The notes beneath the pieces were generated by a model. That model saw only the letters and a program-made list of their open reading frames with translations. It ran no database searches and was not told where the DNA came from. A stretch of DNA of 40,730 nucleotides, from assembly GCA_964490005.1 (NCBI GenBank), contig CAZBBB010000021.1:1-40730 (forward strand), given 5' to 3'. Positions within the stretch are counted from its first letter, which is position 1. The number at the start of each line of letters is the position of its first letter. Positions 1-7,496 of this stretch are shown here, piece after piece. Origin of the DNA: CAZBBB01 sp964490005. Lineage in GTDB: Bacteria > Planctomycetota > B15-G4. The translations under genes were made by a program, and so were the position numbers.

Positions 1-895
1 CGCCGCGGGCGATGGCCCCGCGCGCCAGGCTCTCGGCGATGCGCAGACCGAGCAGCCCGCCGAGCACCGGCTCGCCCGTGAGCGCGCCGTCGGACCAGCT
101 CCAGTGCACCGCGGCCGTCGCGTAGGGCGGCAGCAGCTCGGCGTCGCCGGCGAGGTAGCGGCCGACGAGTTCGCGCGTGATCGCGACGGCGTCGGGGTTC
201 ATGCGGCCCATGCGGGACAGGGCCTCGCCGGCCGTGGCGCGCGCCACCGGCTCGTCGTCGGAGGCGGCCATCCAGGCCAGCGCCGAGGCCGCGCGCGTGT
301 CGCCGATGGTGCCGAGCACGGCGGCCGCGTTGCGGCGCGTCGTCACGTCGTCGGTGTCGAGAGCGGCCACCAGCGGCAGGACGGCCTGGTCGGCGAGCTG
401 CACGAGCGCCTGCATCGCGAGCACGCGGTTCTCGGTGCTCGAGCGGTCGCCGAGCGGGCCGATCAGCGCGGGCACGGCCCAGCCGCCGAACTCGGCGCGC
501 AGCGTGAGCAGCGCGTGCGCGCGCTCGACCTCGTCGCCGCTCAGCAGGCGGTCGACGACCTCCGCCGCGTCGCCGGGCGAGGTCGCGCGCTCGAGCCGGC
601 CCAGGCGCGCCAGGCCGAGGAAGCGCTCGGCCAGCGTGCCGACCTCGCCGCGCGCGACGAGCATCTCCGTCACGACCTGCGACTCGACGCTCTGCCACAG
701 CCGGAAGGCCTCGTCGTGCCCCGGGTTCTCGGCCAGCACGGCCTTGAGCTGCTCGGCGGCGCCGGCGAGGTCGCCGCCCTGGAAGGCGGAGACCGCGTCG
801 CGGAACAGCGACTCGGCGCTCTGGGCGGCGGCGGATCCCGTGGCGAGCACGGCGCACAATGCAACGGACAGACGGGCCATGCGCGGATGGGACAT
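1..895 (-). CDS. HEAT-repeat exported protein, partial (3' end off the left edge)
   Basis: Starts with ATG at 895 and stays open to the window edge, giving 298 codons without a stop. The first 25 or so residues form a signal peptide (basic start, hydrophobic core, ending GSAAAQS), so the product is exported. Residues about 26-60 look like one TPR-type helical hairpin (FRDAVSAFQGGDLAGA). From about residue 120 there are HEAT-like helical pairs with the typical pattern of a scaffold (ALVQLADQAVLPLVAALD, RRNAAAVLGTIGD). No catalytic motif is visible, so a protein-protein interaction role is inferred. A possible promoter lies 40-75 bases upstream. The C-terminus is missing, so further domains cannot be excluded. 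Confidence 0.75.
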   Translation of the reverse strand, partial: MSHPRMARLSVALCAVLATGSAAAQSAESLFRDAVSAFQGGDLAGAAEQLKAVLAENPGHDEAFRLWQSVESQVVTEMLVARGEVGTLAERFLGLARLGRLERATSPGDAAEVVDRLLSGDEVERAHALLTLRAEFGGWAVPALIGPLGDRSSTENRVLAMQALVQLADQAVLPLVAALDTDDVTTRRNAAAVLGTIGDTRAASALAWMAASDDEPVARATAGEALSRMGRMNPDAVAITRELVGRYLAGDAELLPPYATAAVHWSWSDGALTGEPVLGGLLGLRIAESLARGAIARG

Positions 896-938
896 CGCGA
901 CGCGCTCCGGATTCGGGGTGACGGACGGCGAGCCGCGG

Positions 939-968
939 AGTGTAGGCGGCCCGGGCCGAATCTATCAA
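939..968 (-). promoter_or_regulatory. Possible sigma70-type promoter of the HEAT-repeat gene
   Basis: On the minus strand, TTGATA (968-963, five of six matches to the -35 consensus) is followed after 18 bases by TACACT (944-939, four of six to the -10). Transcription would begin near 932, about 37 bases before the ATG at 895. This is sequence inspection only. Confidence 0.4.
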
Positions 969-1010
969 GGCGGCCGGGCGGCGGTCACGACCGGGCCGGC
1001 CGGGCGGGCC

Positions 1011-2522
1011 TCAGAACGGCGCGACGAGCGTCTCGCTGGGCGTCTTGATGCGCGGCGTGATGAAGAACACGATCTCGGAGTTCCGCTTGCGGCTCGAGCG
1101 GCTCTTGAACAGCCAGCCGAGCACGGGGATGTCGCCCAGCAGCGGCACCTTGGTGATCGTCTCGAGCGTCTCGCGCGCGCGCAGCCCGCCCACCGCCACG
1201 ACCTGCCCGCTGTGCACGTGGACCGTCGTGCCCGCGTCGCGCGTCGAGATGATCGGCGTCTGCACCTCGGTGCCGGCGAGCACCAGCGTGACCTCGGCCG
1301 TCACGGCCGAGACGTCGACCGAGAGGTCGATGCGCACCACGTCCTCCCCGACGATGAAGGGGATCAGCTCGACGCGCACGCCGGTGTCCTGGTACTTGGT
1401 CACGATCTGCGCGTTGTTGCCGAGGCCGGTGGCCTCGAAGACCGGCACGCGCTGCCCGGTGTTGATGATCGCGCGGTGCCCGTTGAGCACCGTGACCGTC
1501 GGCGCCGAGATCAGCTCGCTCGCGCCGATCGACTGCAGCAGCGAGAGCAGCGCGTTCACGTTCAGGTCGCCGCGCACGCCCTGCAGCGAGAGCAGGAAGC
1601 CCGAGAGGCTGGTGGGCGGCGCGAAGCTGCCGAAGCTCGTGCCGAAGCCGGTCGGCTGGTTGTCGTCGAGGATCGGGAAGCCCGAGCCGAAGCCGCCGGC
1701 CGGCGGGTTCGTCGTCGGGTCGAAGGGCGCGTTCGGGTCCTCGAGTTCGGCCAGGCCGATCTTGGTGTCCCAGTCGATCAGGTCGTCGAGGTTGACCTCG
1801 ACGATGCGCACCTCGATCTCGATCTGCGGCACGTCGGCGAGCAGCTGCGCGAGGAGCTGGTCGATGAACAGCAGCGTCTCGGGCGGCGCCGTGACGACGA
1901 GCAGGTCGCCCACGTTGTTGCTCACCAGCGCGTCGCGCACGCCGAGCTTGCCGGTCGAGTCCTTGTAGAAGTCGCGGTGCAGCACCCAGCGCAGGCCCGA
2001 CTCGGAGACCCCCTGATCGAGGATCGTCAGCTTGCCGGCCAGGTCCTCGACGTCGGGCGGCGGGAAGTCGGGGACGTGCACGCGCAGCATCGAGAGCACG
2101 CCCGAGCTGCGCTCGCTCTTGAGGGCGTAGAGCTTGGACCAGCTGCCGTCGATGCCGCGGATGACCGAGCGCCCCATGCGGTGGAAGGGCGAGGGCGGCA
2201 CGTCGGCGAGCAGGTCGGGGTCGAGGTCGGCGCGCGTCGCCGGCGAGATGAGCGCGAGCAGCTCGTCGTCGACGGGCGTCGGCGCGGTCGGCGCCGCCCC
2301 GGTCGGCGCCGGCGCCTGCTGCGGCGCGACCTGCGGGCCCGGCGCCTGCTGCGGCGCGGCTTGCGGCGCCGGCGCGGCCGCGCCCGGCACGGAGACCGCC
2401 GTGAGCTGGCCGTCCTCGGTCGTGAACGACCACTGCGGCGCGGCCGGCTCGACGTCGGTCGTGATGCAGCCGGCGAGCAGCGGCGCCGCGAGCGCGAGCA
2501 GGAACGGCGCGACGATCCTCAC
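1011..2522 (-). CDS. Secretin-domain outer-membrane lipoprotein (GspD/PilQ superfamily)
   Basis: About 503 aa. The GTG start at 2522 overlaps the stop of the upstream gene (GTGA, 4 bases), implying translational coupling, and it gives a lipoprotein signal with lipobox LLAGC at residues 15-19. Next come a Pro/Ala/Gln-rich linker, a region resembling secretin N-domains (LLVVTAPPETLLFIDQLL, IEIEVRIVEVNLDDLIDW) and the C-terminal secretin domain. That domain shows the hallmark VPLLGDIPVLGWLFKS followed by EIVFFITPRI. Secretins form multimeric outer-membrane pores for type II secretion, type IV pili or related export. It is shorter than GspD (about 650 aa), and no other secretion-machine gene is nearby, so which machine it serves is unknown. 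Confidence 0.85.
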   Translation of the reverse strand: MRIVAPFLLALAAPLLAGCITTDVEPAAPQWSFTTEDGQLTAVSVPGAAAPAPQAAPQQAPGPQVAPQQAPAPTGAAPTAPTPVDDELLALISPATRADLDPDLLADVPPSPFHRMGRSVIRGIDGSWSKLYALKSERSSGVLSMLRVHVPDFPPPDVEDLAGKLTILDQGVSESGLRWVLHRDFYKDSTGKLGVRDALVSNNVGDLLVVTAPPETLLFIDQLLAQLLADVPQIEIEVRIVEVNLDDLIDWDTKIGLAELEDPNAPFDPTTNPPAGGFGSGFPILDDNQPTGFGTSFGSFAPPTSLSGFLLSLQGVRGDLNVNALLSLLQSIGASELISAPTVTVLNGHRAIINTGQRVPVFEATGLGNNAQIVTKYQDTGVRVELIPFIVGEDVVRIDLSVDVSAVTAEVTLVLAGTEVQTPIISTRDAGTTVHVHSGQVVAVGGLRARETLETITKVPLLGDIPVLGWLFKSRSSRKRNSEIVFFITPRIKTPSETLVAPF

Positions 2523-3214
2523 CGGGAGAGGGCGGCGATGACGGCCGGGGTCAGGTCGGCGACCGGCCCGAGGCGCGAGGTCACGCCGCCGACCTCGATC
2601 ACCGCGTCGTACCCGCCCTCGGCCGCGGCCGTCTTGACCGCCTTCTCGAGGCTCGCCTGCGCCTGCCGGCGCAGGAAGTGGTAGTTGGCGTCGGACTCGG
2701 TGAGTTGGGTCGATTCGCGCCAGGCCGGAATGGCGGCCAGCGCCCGCGCCGTGTCGAGTTCGGCCATCAGCCGGGCGCTCGGCGCATTGCCGAAAGCCAC
2801 CGTCCCCTCGACGTAGTAGACCGGCAGCTGGTCGATCACGTTCTGCGTCAGGTCGGGAATCGCGCGCTCGCCGCCGGTCACGCCGCCGGGCACGGTGATC
2901 ACGTCGATGCCCGCCGCGGTCGCGGCGCGCGCGAGGGCCTTGTTGGCGACGGCCTGCGCGTCGCCGAACAGCTTGCGCCCGCGGTCGTCGTCGCTGGGCG
3001 ACAGCCCGGCGGCCTTGAGGCGGATGTAGGCCGGGTTGTTCGCGTAGACCGTCACGGCGTCGACGACGGCGGCCGTGCGCGCGTTGTTCGGGTTGCCGAA
3101 CAGCACCTGGCCCGAGATGACGATGTCGGGCACGCTCAGCAGCAGCAGGCACCCGAGCAGAGGCAGGAGCGCCTGCCGACCTCGCGCGCCGCACCGGGTT
3201 CCGTCGTTCGTCAT
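2519..3214 (-). CDS. Exported Skp/OmpH-like protein, coupled to the secretin
   Basis: About 231 aa from ATG 3214, which has a good ribosome binding site (AGGAG, 7 bases upstream); an in-frame start at 3244 lacks one. The N-terminus is a signal peptide or anchor (LLPLLGCLLLLSVPDIVISG). The body is helical and contains twice a phrase resembling the C-terminus of Skp/OmpH chaperones (PDLTQNVIDQL and ADLTPAVIAALSR, preceded by EGGYDAVIEVGGV). Skp-family proteins are periplasmic holdase chaperones for outer-membrane proteins, so a job in delivering or assembling the downstream secretin is plausible. The similarity is by eye and weak; otherwise call it a hypothetical exported protein. Confidence 0.7.
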   Translation of the reverse strand: MTNDGTRCGARGRQALLPLLGCLLLLSVPDIVISGQVLFGNPNNARTAAVVDAVTVYANNPAYIRLKAAGLSPSDDDRGRKLFGDAQAVANKALARAATAAGIDVITVPGGVTGGERAIPDLTQNVIDQLPVYYVEGTVAFGNAPSARLMAELDTARALAAIPAWRESTQLTESDANYHFLRRQAQASLEKAVKTAAAEGGYDAVIEVGGVTSRLGPVADLTPAVIAALSR

Positions 3215-3553
3215 GACGGTTCTCCTCAGCGTTGAAACGATCACGGGTGGGGACCAGCCGGTCGGTCGCGGGCCAGTCTATGGGCTCGCGGCCGCTCCGG
3301 GGAGTTCCCGTCGTGCCGATCCGGTGAGTTTCTGCCTCTCGGGGCAGCAGTCCCAACCGCCCGCCCACCCCGGTCCGCGCGGCGACGCGCGACCGGGGCA
3401 AAGTTGAACATCGGTGCCGGGCGCGCCGGTCTTCACCTCCGATCGCGGAAAGAATCGTGGCGTTTCACGGCGCCCGGAATTCGAACACCCCCGGACGCGG
3501 AGACCCGCGTCCGGGGGTGTCGTGGCGCTCGGCGCGACAGCGCGGCCGACGGC
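3215..3553. other. Intergenic region between pnp and the Skp-like/secretin operon
   Basis: A 339-base gap with no convincing gene. It contains the ribosome binding site of the Skp-like gene (about 3222-3226) and, near its pnp side, the strong inverted repeat listed separately. It presumably also holds the promoter of the Skp-like/secretin operon, but I could not choose a convincing -35/-10 pair. Confidence 0.5.
3485..3520 (-). terminator. Strong hairpin downstream of pnp, likely terminator
   Basis: A perfect 16-base inverted repeat (3485-3500 pairs with 3505-3520) with a four-base loop lies 34 bases after the pnp stop. The stem is GC-rich. The following minus-strand sequence (TTCGAATTCC) is only weakly T-rich, so this may be an intrinsic terminator or a 3'-end-stabilising stem. 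Confidence 0.7.
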
Positions 3554-6079
3554 TCAGTCGCGGCGCGGTCCGCCGCCGCCGCGGTGGCCGCCGCCGCCGC
3601 GCCGACCGCCGCCCCCGCCGCCGTGACGGCGCGGCTCGTCGCCCTCGCCGCCGCCCACGCCCGCACCCTCCGGCGCCGGCAGCAGGGCCTTCATCGAGAG
3701 CCGGATGCGGCCGTTGTCCTCGATGTCGAGCACCTTCACCTTGACCTTGTCGCCGACCGAGACGATGTCCTCGGGGTCCTTCACGTAGCCGTGGGCCATC
3801 TCGCTCACGTGGCACAGTCCGTCGGTGCCCGGCAGCACCTCGATGAAGGCGCCGTAGGGCTTGATCGAGCTGACCGTCCCCTCGTACTCGCCGCCGGCCT
3901 CGGGCATCTGCTTGGGCGCCGCGGGCTCGCGGCTGCGACCGCCGCCTCCGCCTCCCCCGCCGCCGCCCTCGTGGACCGGCGCGTCGAGGTTCATCGAGAG
4001 CCGCACGCGGCCGAACTCGTCGATGTTGATGACCTTCACCTGGCACTCGGCGCCGACCTGCAGCACGTCGTCGACCTTCTTGACGAAGCCCTTGCCCATC
4101 TCGGTGATGTGCACGAGGCCTTCCTTGCCCGGGAAGATCTCGACGAAGGCGCCGAAGTCGCGGATCGACACGACCTTGCCCTTGTAGACCGCGCCCAGCT
4201 CGGCGTCGCCGCAGATCGCCTCGACCTGCGCGACCGCGCCCTCGAGATCGCTGCCCGGCCCGCCGGCGATCGTGACGCCGCCGTCGTCGGACACCTCGAT
4301 GCGCACGTTGTAGTCGGCCTGCAGGGCCTTGATGGTCTTGCCGCTCGGGCCGATGAGCAGGCCGATCTTGTCGACCGGGATCTGCTTGCGCACGAGCGTC
4401 GGGGCCCACTTGGACACCGTCGGGCGCGCGGCCGAGATGGCCTCGTTCATCTTCGAGAGGATGTGCATCCGGCCCGCCTTGGCCTGCGCGAGCGCCTTCT
4501 TGAGCAGCTCGCTCGAGAGGCCCTTGATCTTGATGTCCATCTGCAGGGCCGTGATGCCGTCCTTGGTGCCGGCGACCTTGAAGTCCATGTCGCCGTTGTG
4601 GTCCTCGCTGCCGAGGATGTCCGACAGGATCGCGACCTGGCCGCCCTCGGCGACCAGGCCCATCGCGATGCCCGCCACCGGCGCGCGCAGCGGGCAGCCG
4701 GCGTCGAACAGCGCGAGGCTGCCGCCGCAGATGCTCGCCATCGACGAGGAGCCGTTGCTCTCGAGGATCTCCGAGACCACGCGCATGCTGTAGGGGAACT
4801 CCTCGGGCGTCGGGATGACCATGCTCACCGCGCGCTCGGCCAGGTTGCCGTGGCCGATCTCGCGCCGGCTGGTGCTCCCCAGGCGCCGCACCTCGCCCAC
4901 CGAGAAGGGCGGGAAGTTGTAGTGCAGCATGAGGCGCTTGCTGTACTCGTCCTGCAGGCCGTCGATGATCTGCTCGTCGCGGCCGGTGCCCAGCGTGACC
5001 GAGACCAGCGCCTGCGTCTCGCCGCGCGTGAACAGCACGCTGCCGTGCGTGCGCGGCAGCACGCCCAGCTCGATCGTGATCGGCCGGATCTCGTCGGTCG
5101 CCCGACCGTCGGCGCGGTGGCCGCTGTCGAGGATCTGCCGGCGCTCGATGTCCGACTCGAGGTCGTGGAAGGCGCCGGAGATCTGCTTGCCGGCTGCCAG
5201 CCGCTCGGCCTCGGGCACGCCCGCGAGCAGCTTCTCGGTGTGCGCCGCGATGGCGGCCTTCACGGCCGCCTTGCGCGCGTGCTTGCCGGGCGTCGCGAAG
5301 GCGGTCACGAGCGCCGCGCGCGCCTCGCCGACCTTGCCCTTGAAGGGGTTCTCGGGCACGGGCTTCACGGCCTGCTTGGGCTTGCCGACCTTCGCGGCCA
5401 GCTCGTCGATCATCGCGCAGATCTCGAGGATCGCGGCGTGCGCGAACATGATCGCGTCGGCCAGCAGGTCCTCGGACAGCTCGAGCGCGCCGCACTCGAC
5501 CATCGTCACGGCGTCCTTGGTGCCGGAGACGACCAGGTCGAGCGTGCTGGCGGCCATCTGCTCGGTCGTGGGGTTGAGCACGAGCTTGCCGTCGACGTAG
5601 CCGACGCGCACCGTCGCGCCCGGGCCCTGGTAGGGGATCGAGCTGATCGTCAGCGCCGCCATCGCGGCGCAGGCGCCGAGCGTGTCGGGCTCGCTCTCGC
5701 GGTCGTAGCTGATCACGTTGACGATGAGCTGCACCTCGTCGCGGTAGCCCTCGGGGAACAGCGGGCGCACCGGGCGGTCGATGGCGCGCGCCACGAGCAC
5801 CTCGTTGTCGCGCGGGCGCATCTCGCGCTTGAAGAAGCCGCCCGGCACCTTGCCGGCGGCGTAGGTCTTCTCGCGGTACTCGACCGTGAGCGGGAAGAAG
5901 TCGATGTCGGGGCGCCCGGGGCCGCTCTGCGCGGCGGCGATCACGGCGGTCTCGCCGTAGGTGGCGAAGACGGCGCCGTCGGCCTGCCGCGCCATGCGGC
6001 CGGTCTCGAGGGTCAGGGTGCGGCCGCCGATCTCGCGCGAGACGCGGGTCGGGGTCGGGGGGACGTAGGGTTCACGCAT
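3554..6079 (-). CDS. pnp: Polyribonucleotide nucleotidyltransferase (PNPase) with two S1 domains
   Basis: 841 aa, against about 700-710 for the typical bacterial enzyme. PNPase degrades RNA 3'-to-5' by phosphorolysis as a trimeric ring. Order: first RNase PH domain (about 10-145), helical linker, second RNase PH domain (about 315-545, with the catalytic-region block SDILGSEDHNGDMDFK at 486-501), KH domain with its GxxG loop (GPSG near 578), then an S1 domain at about 628-699. A run of glycines (about 705-714) leads to a second complete S1 domain at about 730-798 and a Gly/Arg/His-rich tail. The second S1 and the RGG-like tail account for the extra length and are unusual. It lies directly after rpsO, the standard bacterial order, where PNPase often regulates its own mRNA by acting at a leader hairpin. 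Confidence 0.97.
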   Translation of the reverse strand: MREPYVPPTPTRVSREIGGRTLTLETGRMARQADGAVFATYGETAVIAAAQSGPGRPDIDFFPLTVEYREKTYAAGKVPGGFFKREMRPRDNEVLVARAIDRPVRPLFPEGYRDEVQLIVNVISYDRESEPDTLGACAAMAALTISSIPYQGPGATVRVGYVDGKLVLNPTTEQMAASTLDLVVSGTKDAVTMVECGALELSEDLLADAIMFAHAAILEICAMIDELAAKVGKPKQAVKPVPENPFKGKVGEARAALVTAFATPGKHARKAAVKAAIAAHTEKLLAGVPEAERLAAGKQISGAFHDLESDIERRQILDSGHRADGRATDEIRPITIELGVLPRTHGSVLFTRGETQALVSVTLGTGRDEQIIDGLQDEYSKRLMLHYNFPPFSVGEVRRLGSTSRREIGHGNLAERAVSMVIPTPEEFPYSMRVVSEILESNGSSSMASICGGSLALFDAGCPLRAPVAGIAMGLVAEGGQVAILSDILGSEDHNGDMDFKVAGTKDGITALQMDIKIKGLSSELLKKALAQAKAGRMHILSKMNEAISAARPTVSKWAPTLVRKQIPVDKIGLLIGPSGKTIKALQADYNVRIEVSDDGGVTIAGGPGSDLEGAVAQVEAICGDAELGAVYKGKVVSIRDFGAFVEIFPGKEGLVHITEMGKGFVKKVDDVLQVGAECQVKVINIDEFGRVRLSMNLDAPVHEGGGGGGGGGGRSREPAAPKQMPEAGGEYEGTVSSIKPYGAFIEVLPGTDGLCHVSEMAHGYVKDPEDIVSVGDKVKVKVLDIEDNGRIRLSMKALLPAPEGAGVGGGEGDEPRRHGGGGGGRRGGGGHRGGGGPRRD

Positions 6080-6170
6080 GGGATCTGGGTCCTGGAACTG
6101 CCGCGGAGTCCGAAGCGGACGCCGGGCGGGGAAGGGCGGGCCGGACGCATGCCGGCGACGCTCGGTGGAA

Positions 6171-6189
6171 CGCCGCGCTCGGCGCGGCG
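6171..6189 (-). promoter_or_regulatory. Hairpin in the rpsO-pnp gap (terminator or processing site)
   Basis: A perfect 8-base stem (6171-6178 with 6182-6189) and three-base loop start ten bases after the rpsO stop and precede pnp. In enterobacteria this gap carries an rpsO terminator and an RNase III-cut stem controlling pnp; the same role here is inference. Confidence 0.45.
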
Positions 6190-6198
6190 GGATGCCTG

Positions 6199-6480
6199 TC
6201 AGGCGCCAACGCGCACGCCGCGGATGCCGAGGCGCTCGACGAGCGACTCGTAACGCGGAGCGTCGGTCTTCTGCAGGTAGCGAAGGAGCCGGTTGCGACG
6301 GCCGACGAGCTTGAGCAGCCCGCGCCGCGTGTGGGTGTCCTTCTTGTGCGCCTTGAGATGCTCGGTCAGTTCGCTGATGCGATCCGTGAGCAGCGCCACC
6401 TGCACGTCGCTCGAGCCCGTATCCGTGGGATGCACGGCGAACTCGGCCCGGCGGGCGGCCCTCTGGGAAGTGCTGTTCAT
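6199..6480 (-). CDS. rpsO: Small ribosomal subunit protein S15
   Basis: 93 aa, close to the family's usual 88-89. S15 is a primary 16S rRNA-binding protein of the 30S platform and helps form an intersubunit bridge. Family signatures are plain: FAVHPTDTGSSDVQVALLT, then the helical block with HLKAHKKDTHTRRGLL and VGRRNRLLRYLQKTD. The first six or so residues (MNSTSQ) are a short extension. It lies upstream of pnp in the same direction, the conserved rpsO-pnp pair. No strong Shine-Dalgarno is visible before this ATG. S15 commonly represses its own translation through a leader structure, not identified here. Confidence 0.97.
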   Translation of the reverse strand: MNSTSQRAARRAEFAVHPTDTGSSDVQVALLTDRISELTEHLKAHKKDTHTRRGLLKLVGRRNRLLRYLQKTDAPRYESLVERLGIRGVRVGA

Positions 6481-6649
6481 TGCGTTGCTTGCCTTGCTGG
6501 CGGCGGGGGTTCCGCTTTGTGTCCCCGCCGCGAAACGGGTTTGGATTTCGGTCTTCGAATTCGGGGCACGTTAACAGACCGCCCCCTCCCGCGACAAGCT
6601 GCCGGCGCCCGGCGGCCGGGCCCCCCTCGCCGTTCGGGCCGGCCGCGGC

Positions 6650-7348
6650 TCAGCGCGCCTCGGCGGCCCGGCTCGCCCGTTCGCGACGCAGGCAGCTCTC
6701 GCAGCGTCCGCAGGGACGCGGGCCCTCCTCGTAGCACGACCAGCTCAGCTCGACGGGCGCCCCCAGCCGGCGACCCTCGGCCAGCAGGCCGGCCTTGTCG
6801 AGGTGCAGCACCGGGGCCGCGAGAGAGACCCGGCCGCGCGTCGAGTCGGCCAGCGCCGCGTCGAGGGCCGCCACGAAGCGCGGCCCGTTGTCGGGGAAGC
6901 TGGCCGCCTCCTCGGCGTTGAATCCGACGATCACGCGCGACAGCCCGCGCGCCTCGGCCAGCGCCGCCGCCAGGTTCACGAGTACGCCGTTGCGATTGGG
7001 GACCCAGACCGCGTCGGCCGTGGACGGGGCCTCGAGGTCGAGCCGCGCCGGCTCGGGATGGGGCACCGGCAGCTCGCGGCGCACGAGCGCGGTCCTGGTC
7101 TCGGCGGCGAGCAGCGGCACGGCCGTCTCCACCAACGCGAAACCCAGCGCGGCGGCGACGGCGCGCGCCGCGCGCCGCTCGGGCCCCAGCGCGCGCTGGC
7201 CGTAGTCGACGAACAGGCCCAGCACGACGCGCCCGTGCTGCGCGTTCCAGATCGCGGCGGCGACGGTCGAGTCGAGGCCGCCCGAGAGCAGGGCCAGGGC
7301 CTCGACGGGCGGGAGGGCGATCTCGGAGCGGCTCATCGCTGCGCGCAT
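6650..7348 (-). CDS. queC: 7-cyano-7-deazaguanine synthase
   Basis: 232 aa from ATG 7348, which has an AGGGA-like site just upstream; an in-frame ATG at 7336 is the alternative. QueC converts 7-carboxy-7-deazaguanine to preQ0 with ATP and ammonia, in the pathway to queuosine-modified tRNA. The N-terminal ATP-pyrophosphatase loop reads ALLSGGLDST, followed by FVDYGQR. The mid-region has VPNRNGVLVNLA, where the family usually has a similar VPxRN motif. The C-terminus has the zinc-binding cysteines in CYEEGPRPCGRCESCLRR. No other queuosine gene is in the window. It is transcribed away from the divergent TPR lipoprotein gene. Confidence 0.95.
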   Translation of the reverse strand: MRAAMSRSEIALPPVEALALLSGGLDSTVAAAIWNAQHGRVVLGLFVDYGQRALGPERRAARAVAAALGFALVETAVPLLAAETRTALVRRELPVPHPEPARLDLEAPSTADAVWVPNRNGVLVNLAAALAEARGLSRVIVGFNAEEAASFPDNGPRFVAALDAALADSTRGRVSLAAPVLHLDKAGLLAEGRRLGAPVELSWSCYEEGPRPCGRCESCLRRERASRAAEAR

Positions 7349-7378
7349 TGTCCCTGCCGGGCCCGCGCGCCGGGAGTG

Positions 7379-7407
7379 TTGCCCGGTTTTCGGCCCGGGG
7401 ATATACC
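7379..7407 (+). promoter_or_regulatory. Possible promoter of the TPR lipoprotein pair
   Basis: TTGCCC (7379-7384) and TATACC (7402-7407) are separated by 17 bases in the divergent gap between queC and the TPR lipoprotein. Transcription would start near 7415, some 80 bases before the GTG at 7497. Both boxes are imperfect. Confidence 0.35.
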
Positions 7408-7496
7408 GGCCCACTCGGAGGGCAGTGGCGCCGACGCGGCGCGGCACCCTCACGGCCTCTCCCCCGCCCGTTCCCCCGCCCCTTCCGAGATCGCGC

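Noticed and set aside
177..2684. Very long plus-strand open frame
   Set aside because: It is antisense to the secretin gene and the HEAT-repeat gene; its product is Arg/Ala/Asp-rich low-complexity sequence typical of GC-rich antisense frames.
3404..6253. Long plus-strand frame across pnp
   Set aside because: Antisense to pnp, with no domain; pnp itself is unmistakable.
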